A stretch of DNA of 64,000 bases from NCBI GenBank assembly GCA_017302255.1, contig JAFLDV010000002.1, positions 124,001 through 188,000 of the forward strand. Direction: 5' to 3'. The notes under the pieces were generated by a model, which was not told the DNA's origin, searched no databases, and saw only the letters and a program-made list of their open reading frames with translations. The translations under genes and the position numbers were made by a program. Shown one piece after another: positions 1-7,835 of this stretch. Within the stretch, counting starts at the first letter, position 1. Each line of letters starts with the position of its first letter. The DNA is from Gammaproteobacteria bacterium. Its GTDB lineage: Bacteria; Pseudomonadota; Gammaproteobacteria; Enterobacterales; Alteromonadaceae.

Positions 1-1
1 G

Positions 2-1324
2 AAAAATTTGGAGAACGTCCAAGGCGATGAGCGTGACGTCATCTATATCAGTATCTGCTACGGCAAAACGAGCAGCGGTCAGCTGAGCCAGAATTTTGGC
101 TTGCTGAATAAACCAGGCGGCGAGCGGCGTTTAAACGTGTTGATCTCCCGTGCGCGTTTAGCCATGGAAGTCTTTGCCAATTTCAAAGGTGATGAGCTAA
201 AAGTGGACGTCGACAGCCCGTTTGGCGTGCGCTCACTGCAAATCTTTTTGCAATTTGCCGAGACTGGCAAGTTGAATAAAGCGCAAGAACAGGCGCAGCA
301 ACAAAACTTCGCTTTTGGCGCCTTGTTGCATCAAGCCATTCAGCGGCTCGGCTATCAAGTGGCGAGCCGTGTTGGCAGTCAAGGTTATTACATCGATTTG
401 GCGATACGCCACCCAGCAGATCCAAGCAAATTTGTGCTGGCACTGGAATATGATGGCGCCGGTTATTACGGCGCTGTATCGGCACGTGACCGCGAGCGAC
501 TGCGGCAAAGTGTGTTGGAGGGACTTGGCTGGAGTTTCGAGCGAATTTGGTCCACTGATTGGTTTCGCGATCCAGACGCCGAGTTACATCGGCTAAAAAT
601 ACTGATTGATCAAGCAATTGCACAGCATGACGCACTGATGTCGTCGTTAACGACGAAAGCAGCAAGCGCTAAACAGCTGCAAGCTAAACCGAGCGTGCCC
701 GAGTCATCGGCACAGCCCATCGCTCGAATTGAAGAAGAGCAGCCTGAGTTGGTTACATGCGCGACGCCTTATAAAAAGACTGATGTTTCGACCTTAAATA
801 TCCCGAATGTCGATGATTTCAGTGCCATTCCAACGGCTGTATTAGTGCATGCCGTCGAGCGGATTGTTGCCGCAGAATATCCAATTTTTGCCAGCTTAGT
901 CGCCGCCCGCCTCGCCAGCGTAGCCGGACTTACCCGAGTTGGCCCGAAAATTAAACGCACTGTCGACCAAGCAATCCAAAGCGCAGTCCACAAGGGGCTC
1001 ATTCAGCTTACTGCTGATGAGGTGTTATGGCCGCAGGGCCGTAACACGGTGAAACTCAGAAACTGGAACGGCGTGGATGCCGCGATGCGCAAACTGGAAA
1101 ATGTCTGTGATGCCGAGCTTACCAATGCTTTATTGCTTTCAGTTCAAGATGCCCATGCCATCAGCATCAGCGATGCCGCTTCTGCTGCTTTGAGCTTGTT
1201 AGGCTTTCAACGCGCCACCGCTCAAGCAACAGAACGCATGAGTAACTTAGCGCAGGTGCAATGCGAAAAAGGTGTACTGACTTACGACAATGATCGGCTG
1301 AAAATAGCAGTAGCGACGGGTTAG
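2..1324 (+). CDS. C-terminal part of a large SF1 helicase with Vsr-like nuclease and DUF3320 domains (5' truncated by window)
   Basis: The reading frame is already open at the left edge, so only the C-terminal ~440 residues are present. The first residues carry late superfamily-1 helicase motifs (VQGDERDVIYIS, then GGERRLNVLISRAR, with the conserved Arg of motif VI). At about nt 392-460 follows IDLAIRHP then LALEYDG, the pattern of the MTES_1575/Vsr-like restriction endonuclease fold. The tail from about nt 815 on (AVERIVAAEYPIF...GLTRVGPKIK) matches DUF3320. This domain order is known from very large DUF4011/DUF3320 helicase-nucleases that act on DNA and are common in defence loci; that role is inferred here. 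Walker A would lie outside the window. Confidence 0.82.
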   Translation, partial: KNLENVQGDERDVIYISICYGKTSSGQLSQNFGLLNKPGGERRLNVLISRARLAMEVFANFKGDELKVDVDSPFGVRSLQIFLQFAETGKLNKAQEQAQQQNFAFGALLHQAIQRLGYQVASRVGSQGYYIDLAIRHPADPSKFVLALEYDGAGYYGAVSARDRERLRQSVLEGLGWSFERIWSTDWFRDPDAELHRLKILIDQAIAQHDALMSSLTTKAASAKQLQAKPSVPESSAQPIARIEEEQPELVTCATPYKKTDVSTLNIPNVDDFSAIPTAVLVHAVERIVAAEYPIFASLVAARLASVAGLTRVGPKIKRTVDQAIQSAVHKGLIQLTADEVLWPQGRNTVKLRNWNGVDAAMRKLENVCDAELTNALLLSVQDAHAISISDAASAALSLLGFQRATAQATERMSNLAQVQCEKGVLTYDNDRLKIAVATG

Positions 1325-1380
1325 GGTAATTTGCTTAGCCGTGGCCCATCAGCTAAGACAATTTAAACGCAGGTATTTTT

Positions 1381-1986
1381 ATGAAGACACTGAGTCAATT
1401 GCGGGGGCGCAGACTGGTGATTAGTTTCACCTTGGTGCTGCTCAGTGCATGCTCAAAACAATACGATATCGGTGCTGGTGCTGGCGTTAAGATTATCCAG
1501 AAGAAGCAATATACGACTCAGGTCACGCAGTTTGAATTAGCGCATCAACCGAAGATTCGCTACGTTGTCATCGCGCCAGCGGCAAATACCAAACAGGTGA
1601 GGGTCTTGCTGACATCAACCTTTGCCGAAAAGGAGACTGGCTATGCGATAGCGGTCTTTTGTGCCTCTGCCAGAGTGTATTCTCAAGGCAAAGAATATGC
1701 ACCGGTGGTTGCCTCGGTTGGTCTAAACAGACAAAACTGTCACCAATCCGACTGGATTGCTTCTGCCGGCAGCAATTTTCCCGATGCAAAAGGTGTCGAG
1801 CTCGATATTGTCTTTAACCTCGATGAGGAGTTAGGTGATGATTTTCGGCTGAAATTGCCCGCAATAACAGAGGTCGACAGCATGCAATCAATGCCAGTAG
1901 CGGCCGATTTCGCGAAGAGCAAGCAAACGACGCTGACCTTGCATGCCGAATGGTTTCGGGAAAATCTTTTTAGCGGTATCCGCTAA
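1381..1986 (+). CDS. Uncharacterised lipoprotein
   Basis: A 201-residue protein. Its N-terminal hydrophobic stretch ends in a lipobox (LLSAC), so it is probably acylated at that Cys and anchored in the envelope. The mature part is moderately polar, with two Cys (FCASA and RQNCHQ) that could pair. I do not recognise a family. It starts 56 bp after the helicase-nuclease stop and could be co-transcribed with it, but its exported nature argues against a shared job. Start codon ATG; no strong Shine-Dalgarno sequence is visible. Real gene likely from length, signal and composition; function unknown. Confidence 0.7.
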   Translation: MKTLSQLRGRRLVISFTLVLLSACSKQYDIGAGAGVKIIQKKQYTTQVTQFELAHQPKIRYVVIAPAANTKQVRVLLTSTFAEKETGYAIAVFCASARVYSQGKEYAPVVASVGLNRQNCHQSDWIASAGSNFPDAKGVELDIVFNLDEELGDDFRLKLPAITEVDSMQSMPVAADFAKSKQTTLTLHAEWFRENLFSGIR

Positions 1987-2152
1987 CGGCGTGTTAGCCA
2001 GACAGAGCTTTTGCAAAACATGCTACCTCGGCTTAGTCGATGGCCCCTGAGGCATGCATTGACCCCGCCAGCTAGTTAAGATGCAGTACGCTGTTGTTGA
2101 GTCTGGATTTGGGGTAGGCACTTTTCAGCAGCAAAAATGATGAATAAACCAT

Positions 2153-2181
2153 ACATGGGGCAATACTATATGCCCCCATGT
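2153..2181. terminator. Hairpin between convergent lipoprotein genes
   Basis: ACATGGGGCA and TGCCCCCATGT form a 10-bp stem with one extra C, around an 8-nt loop. It sits in the 229-bp gap between two convergent lipoprotein genes and has no good T-run on either strand, so it is a weak terminator call. The rest of the gap holds nothing I can identify. Confidence 0.4.
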
Positions 2182-2215
2182 TGGCTCGTTCTGCGGCTGG
2201 CCAAGCAAATGCAGG

Positions 2216-2767
2216 TTACTGGGCGTCTTCAATAAATTTGGCGCGCTTCATTTCTAAATCTTGCAGCAATGGAAACAGAGCTCGGAATTCAGTGGTTGTG
2301 CCTTCATAGAAGTCTCGGATGGAGTTTAAGTTCCACAATTTAGTCACTTCGAAACCATTCTGCTGTATGTCGACTTCCCCAACATAATCACCAATGTAAT
2401 ACGCTTTGCCGGCCTCGACGGTAAAAGGCTTGGTTAGTTTTGGCTCGGTGATTGGTTCTTCACCAGTTGGGATATAATCGTAGGTCGCAAAAATAAGTTT
2501 GCTGATGTTGTAAGTTCCTGGCGCTACCCGAATTACCGATACCGGCTGCTCTTTATCGAACTGAATAGAGTATTCTTTTGTGCTTTGCAAACCCACTGCC
2601 ATGCGCAAATGCCCCATGCCACTGGAACGGTCTACTAGGCTAAAACGCCCGTAGATATAGCCAGACTTCGCATCGAGCACTTCATTTGTTGCTAAACGTT
2701 TAGAAAACGATGCGCAGCCTGAAACAGCCAAACAAATGGCAAAAATAGTTAGAAATTTTTTTAACAT
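2216..2767 (-). CDS. Uncharacterised lipoprotein
   Basis: About 183 residues. The signal peptide ends in VSGCAS, a good lipobox, so this is an envelope lipoprotein. I chose the second ATG (MLKKFLTIF) because AAGGA lies directly against the upstream ATG but 6 nt from this one. The mature part looks beta-rich (SGYIYGRFSLVD, YSIQFDKEQPVSVIRVAPG, KAYYIGDYVGEVDI). This resembles the small DUF2846-like lipoproteins that report a value and a surface, but I cannot assign a family firmly. It is divergent from the PEP-CTERM gene at 3278. Function unknown. Confidence 0.72.
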   Translation of the reverse strand: MLKKFLTIFAICLAVSGCASFSKRLATNEVLDAKSGYIYGRFSLVDRSSGMGHLRMAVGLQSTKEYSIQFDKEQPVSVIRVAPGTYNISKLIFATYDYIPTGEEPITEPKLTKPFTVEAGKAYYIGDYVGEVDIQQNGFEVTKLWNLNSIRDFYEGTTTEFRALFPLLQDLEMKRAKFIEDAQ

Positions 2768-3231
2768 TCTCATTCCTTTGTGAAGGGGTAAAACAACAAC
2801 TGGAAAACCATTTATTTTAATTGTGGTTGTACGATATTGGCCGAAAGTGGCTAATCCAAAATTTGACCCTCGCTATTTTGATACAAAAAGAGTGAATAAT
2901 AAAAGCAAAAATATGCAGCTAAACGCTGTTGTTGCAGCTTTTTTGCTTGAAGCTTGCTGAATTGTTTCATCGACAATGGCTAGATTTCAGAGATAGCGAT
3001 CCGAGTGGTTAATGCTTATTAAAGCAACGCAGTTTTGTCAGCTGGAGATTTAAAAGGAACTATTTTATCTATCTGAAAAGCCTATGGTTTGATGGCGTTA
3101 ATGCCGGAAAATACCCAAACGAATAAAAAGCCATCATCATTTCAATAAAAAATTGTCGGTTTTCTTTACATGAACACCTGTGATTGCTTTTATGTTTATA
3201 TATTTCAATTACTTAAATTGTGGTTTGTTAA

Positions 3232-3261
3232 TTGCATTGTAGGATTTTTTAAAAATATAAT
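3232..3261 (+). promoter_or_regulatory. Candidate sigma-70 promoter for the first PEP-CTERM gene
   Basis: A perfect TATAAT at 3256-3261 is preceded, 18 bp upstream, by TTGCAT (weak -35), 16 bp before an AGGGA ribosome site and the ATG at 3278. The surrounding 2768-3277 gap (about 500 bp) is very AT-rich and contains no convincing gene; it presumably holds divergent promoters for the flanking lipoprotein and this gene. Confidence 0.35.
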
Positions 3262-3277
3262 AATCAGGGAATTTTAA

Positions 3278-3907
3278 ATGCGTAATTTTGTTGTTGCTTT
3301 AAAAAAATCACTTGCAGTAGCCGCTCTTAGTTTATTTTGTTCTGCAACTGCGCAGGCAAGTATTATCGTTGTAGATAATGGCGCGACACTGACTACAACT
3401 TACGACCAGACGTTCGTGCTCACCTCAAGTGTGACAGGTAGCGGCATGCTTCATGGCATCATTTTCCACAACATGTTTGCAGACGTCTTCACTTTCGGGA
3501 ATCCTGCCAGTAGCGTTTTTGATTTCCGCGCCCAGGTGAATGGCGGTGCACAATTGTTGCTTTCTCCGTGGATGGGATGGAATTATCGCGCTGGTTTGGA
3601 TGGCCCAAGTGCGGGTTGGGCGCCACAAACCGGTTTAGGTCTGCTGTGGAATGCAAACACGCTTGGTGGCGCTGTGGTTGGTGACACTGTGCGGTTGTTT
3701 GGCACCATGACGCATAATAAAGGTGGGTTTCACCATCTGCCGGACTTTGCAGCAACCACTGTAGAATATTCTTCTTACCGCGGCGAAGTATTTGCAACAA
3801 CGGTTCTGGCTCAACAACCCGCTCCAGTGCCAACACCAGCAACAATTGCATTGCTTGGTCTAGGTCTTGTGGGCCTTGGCTTAGCAAGAAAGAAAAAAGC
3901 TGCTTAA
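3278..3907 (+). CDS. PEP-CTERM (VPTP variant) surface protein
   Basis: A 209-residue exported protein. It has a signal peptide (hydrophobic core around residues 11-24, AQAS cleavage region), a mature domain rich in Gly, Asn and Thr, and a C-terminal sorting signal: VPTPAT, then a hydrophobic helix (IALLGLGLVGLGL), then a basic tail (RKKKAA). This tripartite end is the PEP-CTERM type, here in its VPxP form, recognised by an exosortase/EpsH-like protease that is not in this window. Such proteins usually go to the exopolysaccharide matrix of biofilm formers. An AGGGA ribosome site lies 7 nt before the ATG and a terminator follows. The specific function is unknown. Confidence 0.85.
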   Translation: MRNFVVALKKSLAVAALSLFCSATAQASIIVVDNGATLTTTYDQTFVLTSSVTGSGMLHGIIFHNMFADVFTFGNPASSVFDFRAQVNGGAQLLLSPWMGWNYRAGLDGPSAGWAPQTGLGLLWNANTLGGAVVGDTVRLFGTMTHNKGGFHHLPDFAATTVEYSSYRGEVFATTVLAQQPAPVPTPATIALLGLGLVGLGLARKKKAA

Positions 3908-3927
3908 TACCCTAAATTGGTAGCTAG

Positions 3928-3955
3928 AGCCTCGATGCAAATCGGGGCTTTTTTG
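3928..3955 (+). terminator. Rho-independent terminator after PEP-CTERM gene
   Basis: Stem AGCCTCGAT/ATCGGGGCT with one G-T pair and loop GCAA, followed by a six-T run. It lies 20 bp after the stop at 3907. From here to 4259 (about 300 bp) I see no gene; the stretch probably holds the promoter of the next gene. Confidence 0.8.
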
Positions 3956-4259
3956 TTTATAGCCCTTACTGACAAACTCCTTACGCCAAGTCTTGGGCTG
4001 TAGTGCCGGTTATTTTAGGTTGAGCTTGGAACTGAAGGTATAAAAACAGCAACATAAGCACCTTGGGTGCAAGTACCTGAAGACATTGGCTAATATCAGT
4101 GGGAATGAGAACGAACCGGTCATACAAATCAACCGCATTAGTTACATGGTTTTGATGTCAGTTTTTTTTACATCCATTTAAGGTGGCATCTCTAAGTTGT
4201 TGAATATAAAAGGCATATTAGATGGCTTGCAACTTGCTTGTAACCTGTTTTAAACCAAA

Positions 4260-4880
4260 ATGGATATAGCCGTGCTTAACTATAAAAAACTATTAACGCT
4301 TTTGACATTTTTTCTTTTTACCTCAAATTCGCATGCTACGGTGATAACTTTTGATCAACTGATCGGTCCTGGTCAGGTCGGGCCTTCATCTGGCAATGGT
4401 TTTACCGATTTAGGCTTTATTTTTAGCCGCAATATGGATGCATTAGATCTAAGTCAAACTGGCTGGTGTTATGCGCAGTGCACCGCGGTTAGTGACAAGT
4501 TTGGCGCCCTAAATAATTATGGCGGCAACATGATAATGACCATGCAAGGTGGTGGAGTGTTTTCGGTTCAAGATCTCTGGCTTAGAGATTGGTTTTCAAA
4601 CGGCGGCTCCGCGACAATCGTCGGTCTTCTAAATGGTTCAGTGGTAAGTTCTGTTAATGTTAATCTAAACACAATTTGGGAAATTATCGTTCTTAATTTC
4701 GCTACTGTGGATGCATTAGAGATCAGAACCGATTATATTTTTACTGTCGATAGCATCAGAGTAAACGGCCAAGTATCTCAGGTATCTGAGCCAGCAAGTA
4801 TGGCGATGTTACTTATTGGCTTCGGTGCGTTCGGCTTTGCTGCTCGTAAAAGAAAGAATTCAACAACTCAAAATGCGTAA
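4260..4880 (+). CDS. PEP-CTERM domain protein
   Basis: A 206-residue exported protein with an N-terminal hydrophobic signal (LLTLLTFFLF, cleavage near SHA-T). The end is a classical PEP-CTERM: SEPASMAMLL, hydrophobic helix, then AARKRKN. The mature part contains two Cys close together (WCYAQC) and a jelly-roll-like pattern (SGNGFTDLGFIF, ATIVGLLNGSVV, VDSIRVNGQ) often seen in PEP-CTERM proteins of the PF07589-tailed group. It is a neighbour of another PEP-CTERM gene with little sequence similarity to it. The Shine-Dalgarno sequence before the ATG is poor, so the start could be the GTG at codon 5. Surface or matrix location is inferred. Confidence 0.85.
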   Translation: MDIAVLNYKKLLTLLTFFLFTSNSHATVITFDQLIGPGQVGPSSGNGFTDLGFIFSRNMDALDLSQTGWCYAQCTAVSDKFGALNNYGGNMIMTMQGGGVFSVQDLWLRDWFSNGGSATIVGLLNGSVVSSVNVNLNTIWEIIVLNFATVDALEIRTDYIFTVDSIRVNGQVSQVSEPASMAMLLIGFGAFGFAARKRKNSTTQNA

Positions 4881-4954
4881 TGCCAAGCTATAAATTTGCA
4901 GTTTTGTGCTAAACAAGCACTGCAAGCTTTAGAGTTATAAAGGTAAAACGCAAA

Positions 4955-4990
4955 TTACAGAAAAGGCAGCTTTAGCTGCCTTTTCTGTAA
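4955..4990. terminator. Strong bidirectional terminator
   Basis: A perfect 16-bp inverted repeat (TTACAGAAAAGGCAGC, loop TTTA, complement), with A/T tracts in the stem flanks so that it can act from both sides. It serves the PEP-CTERM gene on the plus strand and whatever is transcribed leftward from about 5030. Confidence 0.85.
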
Positions 4991-5027
4991 ATCAAACCGG
5001 TTATTGATATCCCCCAACTAGAAAACC

Positions 5028-5186
5028 TCAGTGACGCGCTCTGTAAGTGTCGCTGCTGATGCCAATATCAACATATCTGCTACCCACTCTAAGCGCTTTA
5101 TCCGCGCTAGCTCCGAGATATTTGCTAATCCGTTCAACAGTGAAATCTTTGGCTTTTGTCGCCGAAGCCATGAACCCTGAACGCAT
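5028..5186 (-). CDS. Small ORF or gene remnant, unrecognised
   Basis: The minus-strand frame is open from 5231 down to a TGA at 5028, giving 67 codons with protein-like composition (TDWDLITERILAAM, then KDFTVERISKYLG, SADKALRVGSRYVD). The first ATG in frame is at 5186 (52 residues), without a good ribosome site; a TTG at 5195 is an alternative. A TAA sits immediately upstream of the open stretch, and the frame before it (RNIPIKELD) also reads plausibly, so this may be a gene cut by a stop. It ends against the bidirectional terminator. It looks more natural than the plus-strand ORF opposite. Family unknown. Confidence 0.3.
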   Translation of the reverse strand: MRSGFMASATKAKDFTVERISKYLGASADKALRVGSRYVDIGISSDTYRARH

Positions 5187-5308
5187 AGCGGCCAAAATTC
5201 TTTCAGTTATCAGGTCCCAATCTGTGCATGCTTAATCAAGTTCTTTAATAGGAATATTCCGAAGGGGTCGAGACTTTACGCTGAATGTTTGAGCCCAAAA
5301 GCGCTACG

Positions 5309-6016
5309 TTATAGTGAATGAGGTTGTTGTTGGCGGCGGTTTGTCGGTCCTAGAGCTGGTGGCAGTGTTTGTGGCGACACAGCTTTGGGTAAAGGGTCAT
5401 TGCAGCTAGGATTCGTGAATAAAGTGACGGGTGTTTGTAATAAATGATTGTCGGAAAATTGCAGCAGATCACGTGTTTTTGTCGGCAATTTATTGAAGTT
5501 GTAATCATCGTACATTGCTAGGTCAACTCGCTTACGAAGCAATAAATCTAACGACTGCTGAGTAGTTTCGGTGTACGTGATCTGAAGGCCCGCTTGCGTA
5601 AATTGCGTTGCAAACGGGGAATTATCGCCACTGCGCAGCAACGCAACGCGCAGGCCACTGAACTCGGAAAGTTGCTGCCATTTTAACGGCGAATCTTGCC
5701 GTAACCGAATGACACCAATCACAATTTGATGTTCTGATAACACAATTTTATTGCTTGGCATGCCCGCTGGGCTTGGATAAAAACTCAGGCACCAATGACC
5801 CTGTTGCATCATGGTATAGGCTCGTTTGGGCGGCACAAACATGGGTTTAAATCGATAATCAGGAAAGGCTTGGCGCAGCACTTGAAAGGCCAACCCGCCA
5901 TCTGCCATCTTACTGGTGGTGAACGGCGGATATTCCACAGCTAAGACGTCAAAACGCGTGGCTGCTAGCGGTGCCACGCTAAAAATACAGAGGCAAAACC
6001 AAAGCCAGTGGCGCAT
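5309..6016 (-). CDS. Periplasmic solute-binding-like protein (SBP_bac_3 fold), short C-terminus
   Basis: About 235 residues with a signal peptide (LWFCLCIFSVAPLAA). The mature start FDVLAVEYPPFTT and the later YTMMQQGHWCLSFYPSPA, FSGLRVALLRSGD and DLLLRKRVDLAMYDDYN blocks fit the family-3 solute-binding fold seen in amino-acid ABC receptors and orphan periplasmic sensors. No ABC permease lies nearby, so it may be an orphan. I favour the third Met (6016) as start; ATGs at 6028 and 6046 are in frame. The C-terminus after FTNPSCNDP is short and proline/glutamine-rich, unlike the final helix of the family, so the end may be degraded. Confidence 0.65.
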   Translation of the reverse strand: MRHWLWFCLCIFSVAPLAATRFDVLAVEYPPFTTSKMADGGLAFQVLRQAFPDYRFKPMFVPPKRAYTMMQQGHWCLSFYPSPAGMPSNKIVLSEHQIVIGVIRLRQDSPLKWQQLSEFSGLRVALLRSGDNSPFATQFTQAGLQITYTETTQQSLDLLLRKRVDLAMYDDYNFNKLPTKTRDLLQFSDNHLLQTPVTLFTNPSCNDPLPKAVSPQTLPPALGPTNRRQQQPHSL

Positions 6017-6090
6017 GAGGTGCCCCATCAATGATGCATGGTTCAAGCATGGTCATTGGGTTAAACCTTGTCAAATTGGCCTGACTTGTT

Positions 6091-6104
6091 ATTGGAGCTC
6101 CAAT
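6091..6104. promoter_or_regulatory. 14-bp perfect palindrome upstream of the solute-binding-like gene
   Basis: ATTGGAGCTCCAAT is a perfect dyad about 75 bp before the chosen start at 6016. It is flanked by two near-identical direct copies of TTG(G)TCAAATT (6069 and 6109). This looks like an operator region. Nothing else is visible in the 6017-6357 stretch. Confidence 0.35.
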
Positions 6105-6357
6105 CCCTTGGTCAAATTTACCAATAGAGCTGTTGCTAGCAAATGCTAATCACCGACGATTGGTGACAACAATATGAGTAGTGATGTAATGATTTGGGCT
6201 ACGCACATCATTTATTTCACCAACTTCATCGCTCTTAAGAAACTCAGTAAAACAATCTTTCCTTGTATGAAAAGTGACGATGCAATAGCAACCGCCGTTG
6301 CTTTCATTTTTCTTTTACGAGGCTATAAACTTCCTGAGTAAGTTGCCAGAGAGGCTA

Positions 6358-6825
6358 TCAACGCAGCCACAGCGGCTGCAGCACCCCAACAAAAAACATT
6401 ATGCCATAAGTGAGCACAAAACCTTTGCAGGCAGCATCATTGCGTTCGAATTGTGGCGCAAGCTCCCTAAACAAATATCTACGGAAGTCCCTTTTGGTTT
6501 TGGTGTACATACTCTTCAAACTCCAACTAACAATACCAACGCCCAGCAGTGAATACGGCGCTTGGTCTAGCACTTGCTCGAGTGAAAGCTTGCGTAGGTA
6601 ATAGTTAAATGCCAAAAGAGCCAAAGTCATGCTTACAGCGAAATGCCAAGCAAATCGATCAAGAAATGCCGTTGGACAGGTATCCATGGTTGGTGCTGAG
6701 TCGGGTTCAAGACTGCCAAGGCAGCCGGCACAGCGGTGATTCAGCGACTCCGCCTCAGGCACAGTGTATCGGCCCCATACACTGCATTGAGTGTTTCGAC
6801 ATACCCAATAGGGTTGAATTTTCAT
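6358..6825 (-). CDS. Zinc-ribbon membrane protein, unknown
   Basis: 155 residues from the ATG at 6825, chosen because AAGGA stands 6 nt upstream. The N-terminus has four Cys in two pairs (C9-x4-C14 and C32-x2-C35), a small zinc-ribbon pattern. Two hydrophobic segments follow: WHFAVSMTLALLAF and the C-terminal VLTYGIMFFVGVLQP. Between them lies a basic stretch (KTKRDFRRYLFREL). It is probably a small inner-membrane protein with a cytoplasmic metal-binding head. The protein ends abruptly after the last helix. I do not recognise the family. Confidence 0.55.
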   Translation of the reverse strand: MKIQPYWVCRNTQCSVWGRYTVPEAESLNHRCAGCLGSLEPDSAPTMDTCPTAFLDRFAWHFAVSMTLALLAFNYYLRKLSLEQVLDQAPYSLLGVGIVSWSLKSMYTKTKRDFRRYLFRELAPQFERNDAACKGFVLTYGIMFFVGVLQPLWLR

Positions 6826-6845
6826 GGTATTTCCTTGAGTTGCAG

Positions 6846-7022
6846 TCAGCATACAGAGCATGGGCTACATGCAGTTTGCATCAAACTAGCCCGTTGGCTG
6901 TGCGCTATTTGCACTCGGCCATCCTCATCATGCCATTTTTGGCTAATAAAATACTGCCGCCGTCGTTCGTATTGATTAAAAGCTCCCTTAACCGAGGGCA
7001 CACCGCAAGACCTGATCTGCAT
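6846..7022 (-). CDS. Possible small protein, 58 residues
   Basis: An open frame between two minus-strand genes, overlapping neither from the second Met. It is rich in Arg, Lys and His with several Cys near the end (QTACSPCSVC). The ribosome site (AAGAG) is weak. The composition is acceptable, but there is no recognisable domain and chance remains a good explanation. Confidence 0.22.
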   Translation of the reverse strand: MQIRSCGVPSVKGAFNQYERRRQYFISQKWHDEDGRVQIAHSQRASLMQTACSPCSVC

Positions 7023-7030
7023 ATTTTCTC

Positions 7031-7405
7031 TTAGGTTTGGCGTTTTTTCATATTCCATAACTTCGTGATGAAGAACCAGCTCGACACCACAATACAGCCG
7101 GCTAAAACCGAAAATAATGGCATTTCAAAAAAAAGAATATTCATTTGGCGGTCGTTTAACTCTGCTGTTTTCGATGCCAAAAACAAACCAGACCCACAAA
7201 TAACTAGCCAGGGAGTTATGGCAATAATCAAGCGTTGTATAAAATTGCCAAGGGCAAATTTGAATTGAAACCATAACGCAATTGCTGGAACAATTAACAA
7301 CCCACCAACCCAGAATAATAAGACGCCAAATACTGCTCCAACAGTCAAAATTGCTAAAGCTGACAGAACTAAGTTGATTGAGTTTTGTTTGAATACTTCA
7401 CTCAT
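7031..7405 (-). CDS. Small integral membrane protein, unknown
   Basis: 124 residues with four hydrophobic segments: about 10-32 (LVLSALAILTVGAVFGVLLFW), 33-45, 58-78 (LIIAITPWLVICGSGLFLA) and 92-113. Short charged loops and a basic tail (KKRQT) complete it. AAGAG lies just before the ATG. It shares orientation with the small ORFs to the left and could form a minor operon with them. Family unknown; existence supported by length and helix pattern. Confidence 0.5.
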   Translation of the reverse strand: MSEVFKQNSINLVLSALAILTVGAVFGVLLFWVGGLLIVPAIALWFQFKFALGNFIQRLIIAITPWLVICGSGLFLASKTAELNDRQMNILFFEMPLFSVLAGCIVVSSWFFITKLWNMKKRQT

Positions 7406-7835
7406 GCTCTCTTCTCATTGTTGATTACCGCTTTGTTAGATCGTTAGTTGAGTTAATGTTCGCTGTTAGTCGCTTTCAAAAGTGAAGCCCATAAACATCT
7501 GCAGCTATCAAAGGTCCAGCAAGCCAGGAAACAATGAAATTTCTAAGCGCTAACTCGCACGAGTTGACACGGTTAACGTCTGGCCGTGCAATACGCAATG
7601 CCAACAGTACTATTACAACAAATTTATTACAAATTATGAAGTAGGCACTCTTACAAACCTATCAGTGCATGCCTAGCAACGTGCAACATGGGTCAGATCA
7701 ACCAGCGATTAAATTGAGGTCGGTCCGGTATTTGGGGTGGCAGTGGCTATTCAAAACGAATACATTATGGCTAGACGAATAGTGTCAGAACGGACCTATA
7801 CGTAATGCTGAAAGTCGCTTTGGGCAGAGGGAAAT
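7406..7835. other. Intergenic stretch, nothing identified
   Basis: About 430 bp between a leftward membrane gene and the rightward LRR pseudogene. I find no open frame of good composition, no tRNA and no strong hairpin. It must hold the promoter regions of both neighbours. Confidence 0.5.

Noticed and set aside
4160-4260. Sigma-54 promoter for the second PEP-CTERM gene (TGGCAT...TTG)
   Set aside because: Spacing from GG to the -12 element is off by one and GC is missing.
5047-5235. Plus-strand 62-codon frame
   Set aside because: No ribosome site, and the opposite strand reads as a better protein.
7405-7600. Integron attC site (GTTAGAT near 7435)
   Set aside because: Only one core-like heptamer; no complementary partner at a suitable distance on the same strand.
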